A stretch of DNA of 64,000 nucleotides from DASYTH01 sp045806965 (GCA_045806965.1 JBJMIG010000038.1:83443-147442); one strand, 5' to 3'; shown: positions 35,201 through 44,370, counted from the first letter of the stretch. The notes: generated by a model from the sequence alone, not told the origin. Numbers and translations: made by a program.

Positions 35201-36832
35201 ATGATCCGTTCCCGGGCTCGTCTTGGCACTCGACTCCTTGTGGTGGCCGCGACATTCGCCGTGACCCTGGCCGGTTGCGGCAAGATCGACAACGGCGGGG
35301 GGAGCCAGCCGCCCTCCGGCACGGATAACCGCCCGGTGAAGGCCGGCGGCACGTTGCGCGTCGCGCTGGACGCCGAACCCGACAAGCTCGACCCGACGCT
35401 GTCTCGGACCCTGGTCGGACGCGAGGTGTTCCAGGAGATCTGCGAGACGCTCTACGACGTCAACGACAAGCTGGAACTGATCCCGAAGCTCGCGGCGGCG
35501 ATGCCGGACGTGTCCCAGGACGGCAAGACCGTGACGGTGAAGGTGCGCACCGGGCTGAAGTTCGCGGACGGCACCGTGCTGGACGCCGCGGCGGTGAAGA
35601 CCTCGCTCGACCGGCACCGCACGATGGACGGGTCGGCGCGCAAGAGCGAGTTGAACCCGGTCAGCGACATCGCCGTGGCCGACCCGGCGACCGTGGCGAT
35701 CCACCTCAACCAGCCGTACTCCCCGTTGATCGCGCAGTTCACCGACCGCGCCGGAATGATCATGTCGCCGACCGCGCTCGCGGCCAAGGGCAACGACTTC
35801 GCCACCTCGCCGGTGTGCGTCGGGCCGTTCAAGTTCGGCACCCGGGTGGCTCAGGACCGCATCGAGGTGGTCAAGGACCCGAACTACTACGACGCCGCGA
35901 AGATCAAGCTGGACAAGATCGTCTTTCGGACGATCCCCGACGCCAACACCCGGTTCAACAACCTGCGCTCGGGCGACATCGACCTACAGCTCAACGTCAG
36001 CCCGATCAACGTCGACGAGCTCAAGACGGTCAGCAACCTGCGCCTGATTCGCACCGAAAGCATCGGCTACCAGGGCATTACAGTGAACATCGGGAACTCG
36101 ACCGGTGTCGGCAAGGCACCGGGCACGCTGGCCGCGCCGTACGCCGGCCCGATCGCCACGGACCCCAGGGTGCGCCGCGCGTTCATGCTCAGCATCGACC
36201 GGGAGTCACTGACCCGAACCGTGTTCCGCGGCATTTACACCCCGGCGTGCGGCCCGATCAGCCCGGCCAGCCCGCTGTCCTCGGACGCCGCCCAGGTCTG
36301 CCCGAAGCACGATCCGGGCGAGGCGAAGAAGCTGCTCGCCCAGGCGGGCGTGCCCACCCCGGTGAAGGTCAGCCTGATGGTGATCAACGACCCGGACGGC
36401 AGGCGGATCGGCGAGGCGATCAAGTCGATGGTCGCCGAGGGCGGCTTCGATCTCCAGCTCGAGCCGACCGAGTTCGCCAGCGCGCTCGACCTGTCCGACG
36501 CCGGCAAGTTCCAGATGTTCCGGATCGGCTGGTCGGGACAGGTCGACGCGGACGGCAACATCACCCGGTTCTTCCAGACCAAGGGCTCGCAGAACAACTC
36601 CGGCTACTCCAACCCCGCGGTCGACCAGTGGCTCACCGAGGCCAGGTCGACCCAGGACATGGACAAGCGGCGGGAGCTCTACGGCAAGGTGGTCCAGCAG
36701 GTTCAGCAGGACGCGCCGATCATCTACCTGTACCGCACCAAGAACCAGATCGGTGTGAACAACAAGGTCGGCGGCGTGAAGATGTACAGCGACTACATCA
36801 TGCGCCTCGCCGAAGCCGGCTTCGTCGAGTAA
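35201..36832 (+). CDS. ABC transporter substrate-binding lipoprotein, oligopeptide/nickel type
   Basis: ATG 35201 follows GAGAGAGG. The signal peptide ends in the lipobox LAGCG, so the mature 520-residue protein is lipid-anchored. The SBP_bac_5 fold is shown by GGTLRVALDAEPDKLDPTLSRT, VTVKVRTGLKFADG, RRAFMLSIDRESL and YSNPAVDQWL. Family members bind peptides or Ni chelates for import. No permease or ATPase gene is adjacent, so it is an orphan binding protein. A repeat array begins 12 nt after its stop. Confidence 0.92.
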   Translation: MIRSRARLGTRLLVVAATFAVTLAGCGKIDNGGGSQPPSGTDNRPVKAGGTLRVALDAEPDKLDPTLSRTLVGREVFQEICETLYDVNDKLELIPKLAAAMPDVSQDGKTVTVKVRTGLKFADGTVLDAAAVKTSLDRHRTMDGSARKSELNPVSDIAVADPATVAIHLNQPYSPLIAQFTDRAGMIMSPTALAAKGNDFATSPVCVGPFKFGTRVAQDRIEVVKDPNYYDAAKIKLDKIVFRTIPDANTRFNNLRSGDIDLQLNVSPINVDELKTVSNLRLIRTESIGYQGITVNIGNSTGVGKAPGTLAAPYAGPIATDPRVRRAFMLSIDRESLTRTVFRGIYTPACGPISPASPLSSDAAQVCPKHDPGEAKKLLAQAGVPTPVKVSLMVINDPDGRRIGEAIKSMVAEGGFDLQLEPTEFASALDLSDAGKFQMFRIGWSGQVDADGNITRFFQTKGSQNNSGYSNPAVDQWLTEARSTQDMDKRRELYGKVVQQVQQDAPIIYLYRTKNQIGVNNKVGGVKMYSDYIMRLAEAGFVE

Positions 36833-36844
36833 CCCCACCACTCG

Positions 36845-36925
36845 CGAGTCTCGCGCTCAGGCAACCGAGTCTCGCGCTCAGGCAACCGAGTTGCGCGCTC
36901 AGGCACGGCGTTGCGCGCTCGGCCC
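36845..36925. repeat. 21-bp repeat array (second site)
   Basis: Units at 36845-36865 and 36866-36886 are identical; 36887-36906 and the stretch to about 36925 are degraded copies. All share the core CTCGCGCTCAGGCAA. The array lies between the binding-protein gene and the serine hydrolase gene, in the same orientation as the units at 22565 and 44371. Confidence 0.8.
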
Positions 36926-36957
36926 TCGACCCGTCCGGCGCGCGCTAGGGTCGGGCC

Positions 36958-38013
36958 GTGTGGATGCGACGCCTCGGTGGGCTGGTGTGCGTGCTCGCGG
37001 CCCTGGTGTCGTGTTCGGCGGCACCGGGCGCGCCCACCTCGGGCGGCAACACCACCGGCGCGCGCCCGCCGGACGGCTTCCCGCCCGAGGAAGGCTGGCC
37101 GGCCGGCGAGCTGCCGCCCGGGATCGACCGGACCGCGCTCGACCGGGCCGTGGACACCGCATTCGCCGGTGGCGCCGCCAAACGGGTCCGCGCGGTCGTC
37201 ATCATCCACGGCGGACGGCTGGTCTACGAGCGCTACAGCCCCAACCCCGCGGATGGCCCGGACGTGTCCATGCCGTCGTACTCGGTGGCGAAGAGCATCA
37301 CCAGCGCCGCGGTCGGCATCCTGGTCGGTCAGCACAAGCTCACCGTCACCGACCCGGCCCGGGTGCCCGAGTGGGCGGCGCCCGGTGACCTGCGCGCCAA
37401 GATCACCCTGGACGACCTGCTCCGGATGAGCAGCGGCCTGGACTGGCACGAGGACACCGACCTGGCCGCGGCGGACGGTTCCCGGGACGCGGCGCACTAC
37501 GTCGCGGAGCGGCAGCTCGCCCACCCGCCGGGCGGAACCTTCAACTACTGCACCGGCTGCACGTTCATCGTGGACCGGGCCATGGCTGACGCGGTCGGCG
37601 GCAGCGCGGCGTTCACCACCTTCATCAACACCGAGCTGTTCGGCCGGCTCGGCATGAGCGTCACGCTCTCCTACGACGACAAGGGAACCTGGCTCGGCGG
37701 TAGCAAGGCCTACGCGACGGCGCGCGACTACGCCCGGTTCGGCCTGCTCTACCTGCGCGACGGCACCTGGGCCGGCCAGCGGGTGCTGCCGGAGGGGTGG
37801 GTCGAGTACAGCCGGACGCCGAGCCGGAGCAACCCGGGCTACGGCGCCGGCTGGTGGCTCGACGCCGGCCGTCCCGGCGTGTTCCTCGCCCTCGGCTACA
37901 ACGGGCAGACGATCGGGGTGGACCGCGCCCACGACCTCACCTACGTGATCACCGCGACCGACGGCGGGCTGTCTCCGCCGGTCAGCGCGGCGATCTTGAG
38001 TGCGTTCGGCTGA
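36958..38013 (+). CDS. Class C beta-lactamase-related serine hydrolase lipoprotein
   Basis: A 351-residue protein. GTG 36958 or ATG 36964 starts a short signal peptide with the lipobox LVSCS. The SxxK motif is SVAKS, followed by an MSSGLDW segment; the second motif position reads YCTGC, a departure from YxN. TAGGGT at about 36946 would put a transcript start close to GTG 36958, so translation may be leaderless. Probable esterase or peptidase at the cell envelope; not a likely antibiotic-resistance enzyme. Confidence 0.85.
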   Translation: MWMRRLGGLVCVLAALVSCSAAPGAPTSGGNTTGARPPDGFPPEEGWPAGELPPGIDRTALDRAVDTAFAGGAAKRVRAVVIIHGGRLVYERYSPNPADGPDVSMPSYSVAKSITSAAVGILVGQHKLTVTDPARVPEWAAPGDLRAKITLDDLLRMSSGLDWHEDTDLAAADGSRDAAHYVAERQLAHPPGGTFNYCTGCTFIVDRAMADAVGGSAAFTTFINTELFGRLGMSVTLSYDDKGTWLGGSKAYATARDYARFGLLYLRDGTWAGQRVLPEGWVEYSRTPSRSNPGYGAGWWLDAGRPGVFLALGYNGQTIGVDRAHDLTYVITATDGGLSPPVSAAILSAFG

Positions 38014-38037
38014 CCGGCCTGCAGACGGTGACTTGGC

Positions 38038-38049
38038 TTAACCGGTAAA
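38038..38049. promoter_or_regulatory. Possible LacI-type half-palindrome
   Basis: TTAACCGGTAAA is symmetric at five of six base pairs around a central CG, as in LacI-family operators. It lies 112 bp upstream of the lacI-type gene. It is a single occurrence and remains tentative. Confidence 0.3.
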
Positions 38050-38161
38050 TGGCCCCTACCGTCCTGCTTTGCCGCGCCGGAGGGCGACGAGGCAAACGCG
38101 GTTCAGGTACCGGACCGGCGCGGCGGCATACTGTTGGCCTGCCGACGGCGGAGGAGAGCGC

Positions 38162-39190
38162 ATGAGACGGCCGACGATCGCGGACATTGCGCGTCGGGCC
38201 GGGGTGTCCAAGGGCGCGGTGTCCTACGCGCTCAACGACCGCCCCGGGGTTTCGCCGGACACCCGCCGGCGGATCCTGGCCATCGCCGAGGAGATCGGCT
38301 GGCGGCCGAACAGTGCGGCCCGCACGCTGTCCGGAGCGGCGGCGAACGCGATCGGCCTGGCGATCCGGCGCCCGGCGCGGGTGCTCGGCATCGAGCCGTT
38401 CTTCATGGAGCTGGTCAGCGGCATGGAGGCGGTGCTCTCCGCCGCCGGCTCCGCGCTCATGCTCCAGGTGGTCGGCGACGCCGAGATCGAGCTCACCCTG
38501 TACCGCCGCTGGTGGGCCGAGCAGCGCATCGACGGCGCCATCGTGGTTGACCTGCGCGCGGACGATCCGAGGGTGCCGCTGCTCGAGGAGCTGGCGCTGC
38601 CGGCGGTGATCGTCGGCGGACCGACCGGCGTCGGTGAGCTGCCGCACGTCTGGGCGGACGACGCGATCTCGGTGACCGAGACGGTCGGCTACCTCGCCGC
38701 GCTTGGCCACCGCCGGATCGGCCGGGTCGCGGGCCTGCCCGAGCTGCTGCACACCCGGCACCGCGACGCCGCGTTCCGGGCGGCAGGCGACTCGCTCGCC
38801 ATCGACACCTCGGTGGTGATCTCCACCGACTACACCGGCGACGAGGGCGCCAGGGCCACCCGCACCATGCTCAGCGCCGGCTCCCGACCGACGGCGATCC
38901 TCTACGACAACGACATCATGGCCGTGGCCGGTCTCTCGGTGGCCTACGAGATGGGTCTCGAGGTGCCGCGCGACCTGTCCATCGTGGCCTGGGACGACTC
39001 ACCGCTGTGCCAGGTGGTCCGCCCTCCGCTCACCGCGCTCACCAGGGACATCCCGGCCTACGGCGCCAGTGCCGCCGAACTGCTGCTTCAGATGATCACC
39101 GAGCCGAACACGGCGCGGGGGGTCGAGGTGGCGCACCCGAGGCTCACCCCGAGAGGCAGCACGGGCCCGCCGCCGGACAACCCGAGCTGA
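38162..39190 (+). CDS. LacI-family transcriptional regulator
   Basis: ATG 38162 follows GGAGGAGAG. The 342-residue protein has an N-terminal LacI helix-turn-helix (TIADIARRAGVSKGAVSYALNDRPGVSPDTRRRI) and a periplasmic-binding-protein-like sugar domain (GAIVVDLRADDPR, TAILYDNDIMAVAGL, DLSIVAWDDSPLC). It converges with the GH5 mannanase gene, 2 nt apart. Regulation of that or another glycoside hydrolase gene by a mannan oligosaccharide is likely but inferred from position. Confidence 0.92.
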   Translation: MRRPTIADIARRAGVSKGAVSYALNDRPGVSPDTRRRILAIAEEIGWRPNSAARTLSGAAANAIGLAIRRPARVLGIEPFFMELVSGMEAVLSAAGSALMLQVVGDAEIELTLYRRWWAEQRIDGAIVVDLRADDPRVPLLEELALPAVIVGGPTGVGELPHVWADDAISVTETVGYLAALGHRRIGRVAGLPELLHTRHRDAAFRAAGDSLAIDTSVVISTDYTGDEGARATRTMLSAGSRPTAILYDNDIMAVAGLSVAYEMGLEVPRDLSIVAWDDSPLCQVVRPPLTALTRDIPAYGASAAELLLQMITEPNTARGVEVAHPRLTPRGSTGPPPDNPS

Positions 39191-39192
39191 GG

Positions 39193-41166
39193 CTAGAGCG
39201 CGCGCACGTTGTCGATGTCGAACGTCCCGGGGTTGAAGAAGATCAGCAACCCCCGGACGTCGCCGAGTACTTCGCTGCCACAGGAGAAGTCGGTCAGCAG
39301 ATCCACGGTGATCGTGGTGGTCGTGTTCGGTTGGATGAACGGGAACGAGCTCTGACACCAGGTGAAGCTCGGCCCGGTCTGCATGGCCAGGGAGACCGCG
39401 GTGCCGGTCGCGCCGGTACGCAGCTCATAGGCGACCGAGGACTTCGCGGCCAGGTTCAGCGGCTCGGCGAAGGTGACGCCAAACCAGTGCGCGGCGGTGA
39501 CGTCCAGGTGCAGGCCGGCCGCGCCCTGCGGGTGGAACTCGGCGGTCTGGGAGACGACGCCCGCGTCTGGCAGCCAGTTGCCCGGCGCCCACCCCTCGGT
39601 ACCGGTCTCGAACGTGGCGATCGGAATGGCCGCGGCCGGGTCCGGCTTCACCGTCACGGACAGATCGGCCACATTGGACGTTCGCCCGGCTGCGTCCCGG
39701 ATCGTATAGTGCGCCAAGACCTTTCCGGCGAACCCGACGGCCGGCGAGAACGTCACCGTGCCCGATGCGTCCACTGTGTACACACCGCCGGCCACCGCGA
39801 CGGTGCGCTGCCGGCCGGCCGTGGCCGGGTCCAGGTCGATGGTGTCAGGTTTGAGGTAGGTGCGGTAGGCGACGTCGTTGCCGGCCGGGAGGAGCGTTGC
39901 CGGCTGGTTGGCCTCGGCCACCGCGCTGTCGTGGTCGGCCACCGGCGGCCGGGACCGCTGCGGCCCGGTGAGCTCCGCGCTGGCATTGGCCAGGGTGGTG
40001 CAGACCGGGGTCGGGCAGTACACGGTGAAGCCGTCGAAGTCCGGATAGAGCGTGCCGTCGTCCTGCACGCCGGAGAGGATCCAATACAGCCAGCCGTCAC
40101 CGCCGGCCTGGTCGAAGATCTCGGTCCAGGTGCGATAGACGGTGTTCCGAGTGGCCTTGTTCAGCCAGCCGAACTCGCCCCACAGCACGGGTTTGCCGAT
40201 CTGGTCGGCCTCCCGTACGTGCCGCCGGATCCAGTCGTAGGTCCACGGCAGGTCCTTGCCCCACCCGTCCGGGTACAGGTGCAGCGACATCAGGTCGACC
40301 GAGGGCAACCGGGTGAACGCCAGCGTGTCCACGCCCTCGCCGCAGTTGCGGGTCCAGTCCGGGTCCGCCGGGTTGTCGCAGAAGAAGCCCTCGTCGCCGA
40401 CGCCGACCAGATGGTTGCGGTCCACCGACTTGAGGTGCCGGCTGACCGCGTCGGCCCAACCGGTGAGGGTGGCCGGGGTGCAGGTCGGCGAACGCGGGTA
40501 GGCACCCGAGGACAGGCACCGCGGCTCATTGCCCAACTCCCAGGCCATGACCGTCGGATCGTCCCGGTAGGTCACGCCGGTCAGCGAGTTGACCCGGTTG
40601 AGCACATGGCTGATCCAGTCCTGGTACCAGCCGCGAATCACCGGGTTTGTGTAGAAGTCGTCGTGGAAGGAGCCGCCGGCCCAGCGCACGTACTGGTCCA
40701 TGCCGCCGAAGTCGTTCCAGTTGTTGGTCAGCGGGATGATCAGCCGGATGCCGTGCGCCCGCGCCGAGGCCAGCACGTAGTCCAGCTTCTGCAGGCCGTC
40801 CGGCCCGTCGTTGTACGCGGGCGAGTCGCCGTCCCAGTACTGGAAGTAGATCCCATCGGCCTTGCCGCGCACCGAGTTCGACCCGTCCTGGTTGCCGATG
40901 TCCAGGAAGCCCCAGGTACGCAGCACGGTGAACCCGGCCGCGGCGGCATCGGCGAACACGTCGTCGACCATCAGCCGCGACTTGTACATCAGGTAGTAGT
41001 TGTTGCTTCCGGCGAACCGGAACTGCCTGCCCTCCAGGCGCAGGTCCTTGCCCTGCCGGGTGACGAAGCCGGAGCCCGGACGCTCGGGCTCAGCGGCCAC
41101 CGGAGTCGTCCCAGCGAGGGCCAGCACGGTCACCGCGGCCAGCGCGGTGGCGATGCGCATCTTCAT
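39193..41166 (-). CDS. Secreted GH5 endo-beta-1,4-mannanase, multidomain
   Basis: A 657-residue protein with a signal peptide (MKMRIATALAAVTVLALAGTTPVAA). The GH5_7-type catalytic domain spans about residues 30-400. It has the acid/base Glu in MAWELGNEPR and the nucleophile Glu in PVLWGEFGWLN. An Ig-like cadherin-type domain (about 410-500) precedes a C-terminal beta-sandwich carbohydrate-binding module (FETGTEGWAPGNW ... GLLIFFNPGTFDIDNV), similar to mannan-binding CBMs. It cuts mannan or glucomannan outside the cell. It converges with the LacI-type gene. Confidence 0.93.
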   Translation of the reverse strand: MKMRIATALAAVTVLALAGTTPVAAEPERPGSGFVTRQGKDLRLEGRQFRFAGSNNYYLMYKSRLMVDDVFADAAAAGFTVLRTWGFLDIGNQDGSNSVRGKADGIYFQYWDGDSPAYNDGPDGLQKLDYVLASARAHGIRLIIPLTNNWNDFGGMDQYVRWAGGSFHDDFYTNPVIRGWYQDWISHVLNRVNSLTGVTYRDDPTVMAWELGNEPRCLSSGAYPRSPTCTPATLTGWADAVSRHLKSVDRNHLVGVGDEGFFCDNPADPDWTRNCGEGVDTLAFTRLPSVDLMSLHLYPDGWGKDLPWTYDWIRRHVREADQIGKPVLWGEFGWLNKATRNTVYRTWTEIFDQAGGDGWLYWILSGVQDDGTLYPDFDGFTVYCPTPVCTTLANASAELTGPQRSRPPVADHDSAVAEANQPATLLPAGNDVAYRTYLKPDTIDLDPATAGRQRTVAVAGGVYTVDASGTVTFSPAVGFAGKVLAHYTIRDAAGRTSNVADLSVTVKPDPAAAIPIATFETGTEGWAPGNWLPDAGVVSQTAEFHPQGAAGLHLDVTAAHWFGVTFAEPLNLAAKSSVAYELRTGATGTAVSLAMQTGPSFTWCQSSFPFIQPNTTTTITVDLLTDFSCGSEVLGDVRGLLIFFNPGTFDIDNVRAL

Positions 41167-41352
41167 TGTCGCGCTCGCTTTACGTCAACTGAACCGAATA
41201 AGTCGTCTGACCATAAGGCAGCCGTGTATCCCTGTCAACGAGCGTGGAGCGCGAGGTAGAACCGGTTCAGCTCAACCGGCACGGGCAGTTGCTTGGCCCG
41301 GAGATGTCCGCCGGGTGCACCCCGCGGCGGCCGAACGCCCGGCTCGGTGCTT

Positions 41353-41811
41353 TCACTCGGCGCTCGACTCGACGAACGCTTTCAACGCCGCCACGGTGCG
41401 CTCGCTCTCCTTGCGGAACTGCGGCAGCAGCACCGGTTGGAGCAGGCGCAGCAGCCAGTTCAGGGTCAGCGTCACGTGCCGGTCGAGATGAGTCGAGCCG
41501 CCGTTCGGGGTGAGCGTGTACCGCACCTGGATGTCGATCGTGCCGAGCGGCGGCGTGCGGAGCGTCATCGGCTGGTGGAAGGTGACCGTGTTGGGCCGCG
41601 CAAGCTCGGTGATCCGTCCGTGCCGTATGCCGCCGCGGCCCGACTCGAAGTAGGTGGTGCCGACGGTGACCGGATCCGCGCTGATCTCCGTGGTGCCGCC
41701 GTAGGCCGCCGAACGGGACAGCCAGCGATGGTAGCCGGGAAGGTCGACGATGGTGTCGAAGATCCGCTCGGCGCTGCCGCCGATGTCGGCCGTGCACCGG
41801 ATCTCGGTCAT
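41353..41811 (-). CDS. SRPBCC (START-like) family protein
   Basis: ATG 41811 is preferred because GGAG lies 6 nt upstream. The 152-residue protein shows the SRPBCC pattern: IRCTADIGGSAERIFDTIVDLPGYHRWL at the start, a central beta-sheet and a C-terminal helix (FRKESERTVAALKAFVESSA). This fold forms a hydrophobic pocket for lipids, polyketides or sterols. It is divergent from the ERG2-like gene (161 bp apart), so the two may act on the same hydrophobic ligand. Confidence 0.85.
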   Translation of the reverse strand: MTEIRCTADIGGSAERIFDTIVDLPGYHRWLSRSAAYGGTTEISADPVTVGTTYFESGRGGIRHGRITELARPNTVTFHQPMTLRTPPLGTIDIQVRYTLTPNGGSTHLDRHVTLTLNWLLRLLQPVLLPQFRKESERTVAALKAFVESSAE

Positions 41812-41972
41812 GTCCGCTCCGATCACTGTTTCGCGGCACCCTATCCGGGTGAGGTGGACCTGCCCGGCCTGGCTGGGTCATCGGGACCTCGCCGAAACCC
41901 CGGTCGCGATCTTCCCGCCACGCGCCGGGAGCGCAAGAATGGTCTGACAAAAGGTGCAGGGAGGAGCGGCTG

Positions 41973-42746
41973 ATGGAGTTCGTCTTCGACCCAGGGGTGG
42001 TTCACGAGTGCGCGATGACCGGCCTTGGCCGGCCCAAGCCGGCGATGTTCGAAGCGTTCGCCGACGCCCTGGCCAAGGAGTACCCCGGCCGGCTCGACCT
42101 CGACCAGCCGTGGATCTTCAGCAATGCCGGCGGGGCGATGATCCAGATGAAGCTGTACTACGCCTCGGTGTCCGAGTACATCATGATCTGGGGCACCCCG
42201 ATCGGGTCCGAGGGCCACTCCGGCCGGCACGCGGTCGGCTTCTGGGACACCGTGCTCGACGGCGAGATGTGGTACTACGGCGAGGGCCAGTTCGAGAAGC
42301 GGGTGTACCGGCCGGGCGACCGGGTCTACGTCGGACCGAACCAGGCGCGGGGGATGAACTTCACCACCGGGGTGTGGGCGGTGGAGTACGCCCGCGGGGT
42401 GCTCCCGCTGTCCGTCCCGTTCGGACTCGCCGACGGGTTGGTGAGCACACTCGACTTCGCCACGGTGGCGCAGACGGTGACCATGTACGCCGCGCTCGTC
42501 GGCCATGCCTGGCAGCAGCCGATGGTGGACGGCTCACCGCCGTCGCGGCTGCGGCAGTCCGTCGGCTCGGTGCTGGCTCGAACCGGCAACCGGCTCACTC
42601 GCCGGCTTCGCCCGCCGGAGCCGAACGACGAGATTCCGTCGGGTACATCGCCAGGGTCCGCGCCGACACCAGCCGCACGGACAGCGGTCGAGGCAGCAAC
42701 CGCGACACCGCACCCGCCGCAAGACGATTCCAACGGCCAGGTATGA
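41973..42746 (+). CDS. ERG2/sigma-1 receptor family protein (sterol C8-isomerase-like)
   Basis: A 257-residue protein, ATG 41973 with GGAGGAGCGG upstream. The first 175 residues match the eukaryotic ERG2/sigma-1 receptor fold: FVFDPGVVHE, NAGGAMIQM, EYIMIWGTPIGSEGHSGRHA, DTVLDGEMWYY, VYRPGDRVYVGP, AVEYARGVLPLSVPFGLADGLVSTLDF. The two acidic residues important in the family (Asp in FWDTVL, Glu in VEYARG) are kept. The N-terminal transmembrane anchor of the eukaryotic proteins is missing. The last 70 residues are low-complexity and overlap the convergent SDR gene by 152 bp. A role in isomerising a sterol-like or terpenoid double bond is inferred. Confidence 0.85.
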   Translation: MEFVFDPGVVHECAMTGLGRPKPAMFEAFADALAKEYPGRLDLDQPWIFSNAGGAMIQMKLYYASVSEYIMIWGTPIGSEGHSGRHAVGFWDTVLDGEMWYYGEGQFEKRVYRPGDRVYVGPNQARGMNFTTGVWAVEYARGVLPLSVPFGLADGLVSTLDFATVAQTVTMYAALVGHAWQQPMVDGSPPSRLRQSVGSVLARTGNRLTRRLRPPEPNDEIPSGTSPGSAPTPAARTAVEAATATPHPPQDDSNGQV

Positions 42747-43416
42747 CCACCGGACGCCGGCCAAGTGCGGCCAGCGTCTGGCGCGCCACGGTCCGGGGCC
42801 GCATCGGTGCGGGCACCAGCCGCCCGCCCGGCGCGGCCCCGGACCGTTCATAGGTCGGCGTCCGCACCAGCCCGGGACAGCTGGCCAGCACGTCGACGCC
42901 GCGCGGGCCAAGCTCCGCCCAGAGCCCCTCGGCCAGCACCCGCAGGTAGGCCTTGGTCGCCGCGTAGTGCGCGACCATCGCCGAACCCTGGAACCCGGCC
43001 ATCGAGCTGAGCAGCACCAGGCCGCCCCGCCCGCGCGCGGCCATTCGGGTGCCGAACGCGTGCGCGAGCCGCGCGGCCGACCGGCAGTTGAGGTCCAACA
43101 TCGCGTCCAGCTCCGCCGGAGTCAGCTCGAGATACGGCCGGATCGGGCTGAGCGCGGCGTTGCACACCAGCAGCCCGGCGTCCTCGCCGGTGCCGGCGAT
43201 GGCCGCGATTCCCTGCGCTGTGCCCGCGTCCGCGACGAGCACCCGGACCCGCACGCCATGCGTGGTGCGCAACCGGGCGGCCAGTTCCGCGAGCGGCGGC
43301 TCGCGGCGGGCCACCAGCACCAGATCGCTGCCGAGCGCGGCCAGTTGCTCGGCGAACGCCGCGCCGATGCCGTCCGATGCGCCGACCACGACGGCGGTCG
43401 GACCGTAGCGCCACAT
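42595..43416 (-). CDS. Short-chain dehydrogenase/reductase
   Basis: ATG 43416 shares one base with the stop of the upstream epimerase-like gene. The 273-residue protein has the cofactor loop VVVGASDGIGAAFAEQLA, an NAA motif (VCNAALSP), catalytic Ser in LLSSMAG and YAATKAY. It resembles 17-beta-hydroxysteroid/3-ketoacyl-type SDRs. It is co-translated with the 3-beta-HSD-like gene, and its C-terminal 50 codons overlap the end of the ERG2-like gene on the other strand. Confidence 0.9.
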   Translation of the reverse strand: MWRYGPTAVVVGASDGIGAAFAEQLAALGSDLVLVARREPPLAELAARLRTTHGVRVRVLVADAGTAQGIAAIAGTGEDAGLLVCNAALSPIRPYLELTPAELDAMLDLNCRSAARLAHAFGTRMAARGRGGLVLLSSMAGFQGSAMVAHYAATKAYLRVLAEGLWAELGPRGVDVLASCPGLVRTPTYERSGAAPGGRLVPAPMRPRTVARQTLAALGRRPVVIPGRWNRLAAGAVSRLLPRPLSVRLVSARTLAMYPTESRRSAPAGEAGE

Positions 43417-44348
43417 CAGCGCGCCTTGGCGTACGGCGAAAGCCGGAGCATGGCGGCCCTGGCGAGCGGCCCGACCAGTGGCACGAGCCGGCGCCGCCAG
43501 CCGTGGCCGGCGGCGACCGCCTCGGCGATGTCGTCGAAGGTGTGCCGCTGGTAATGCAGCAGCGCCTCGCTCGGCGTCGAGTCGACCCAGTCGGTGACGT
43601 ACTCCGCGTCGCGGAAGGCCTTGTCCGGCAACGGACGCAGGCCAAGCGCGGCGAGCAGCCGAGTGAGGTACTCGCGGTAGGTGAGCTGGCAGGACGGCCC
43701 GCCGCCGACGAACAGCACGCGACCCCAGACCTCGGGCACGTCCAGCGCACCGGCGATGGCCAGTGCCGCGTCGTCGGCGTGCAGCGCTTCGATTCGGTTG
43801 TCCAGCCCTATTTCGAACATGATCGGGTGCGGCTCCCGCGGCCCGAGCACCGGCACATCGGTCAGCCGGAAAATGGCCCAGGTGAGCCCGGACTGCTGGA
43901 CCAGCCGCTCGCACTCGATCTTGTGCGCGGTGTACGGGTCGGTGGCCACCAGCGGGTCGTCCACCCGTCGCGGCGGCGGCCGGTCCATGGTGTGACCATG
44001 CACGTCGAAGGTGGAGGTGAAGAGCAGCCGCGGCGGGCCGGGTTGCGTGCGGCAGGCGGCGATCAGGTTGGCCGTGCCGTCGACGTTGACCGCGCGCGCC
44101 CGCCCGGGATCCTCGTCGGACCTCGGCGGGATCACGGCGGCCAGGTGGATCACCGTGTCGACGCCGCTGACCGCCGGGCCCACCGTGCCCGGGTCGGTGA
44201 GGTCACCGGGCACAACCGAGACGCCGGCCGGCCACCGGCGCCGGTGGGTGGGCAGCACCAGGGCCCGCACCGAATGGCCGCGGCGCAACAGTTCGGGCAG
44301 CACATGCGAGCCGATGTTGCCGGTGGCCCCGGTCAGCAGGATCCTCAC
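43416..44348 (-). CDS. NAD-dependent epimerase/3-beta-hydroxysteroid dehydrogenase-like protein
   Basis: A 310-residue extended SDR starting at GTG 44348. It has the Rossmann loop ILLTGATGNIGSHVLPELL, IHLAAVIPPRS, and the catalytic YTAHKIECE (YxxxK). It resembles 3-beta-HSD/dihydroflavonol reductase-type enzymes acting on sterols or terpenoids. With the SDR and the ERG2-like protein it makes a plausible small sterol- or terpenoid-modifying group. The repeat array at 44371 lies just upstream of its start. Confidence 0.88.
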   Translation of the reverse strand: MRILLTGATGNIGSHVLPELLRRGHSVRALVLPTHRRRWPAGVSVVPGDLTDPGTVGPAVSGVDTVIHLAAVIPPRSDEDPGRARAVNVDGTANLIAACRTQPGPPRLLFTSTFDVHGHTMDRPPPRRVDDPLVATDPYTAHKIECERLVQQSGLTWAIFRLTDVPVLGPREPHPIMFEIGLDNRIEALHADDAALAIAGALDVPEVWGRVLFVGGGPSCQLTYREYLTRLLAALGLRPLPDKAFRDAEYVTDWVDSTPSEALLHYQRHTFDDIAEAVAAGHGWRRRLVPLVGPLARAAMLRLSPYAKAR

Positions 44349-44370
44349 CGACGCAAGATACCCAGGCCCC

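Noticed and set aside
35201..36832. Complete ABC importer operon
   Set aside because: Only the binding lipoprotein is present; neighbouring genes are unrelated and no permease or ATPase was found.
36958..38013. Antibiotic-resistance beta-lactamase
   Set aside because: It has an SxxK motif but departs from the YxN motif and has the layout of esterase/peptidase relatives of class C; resistance is not supported.
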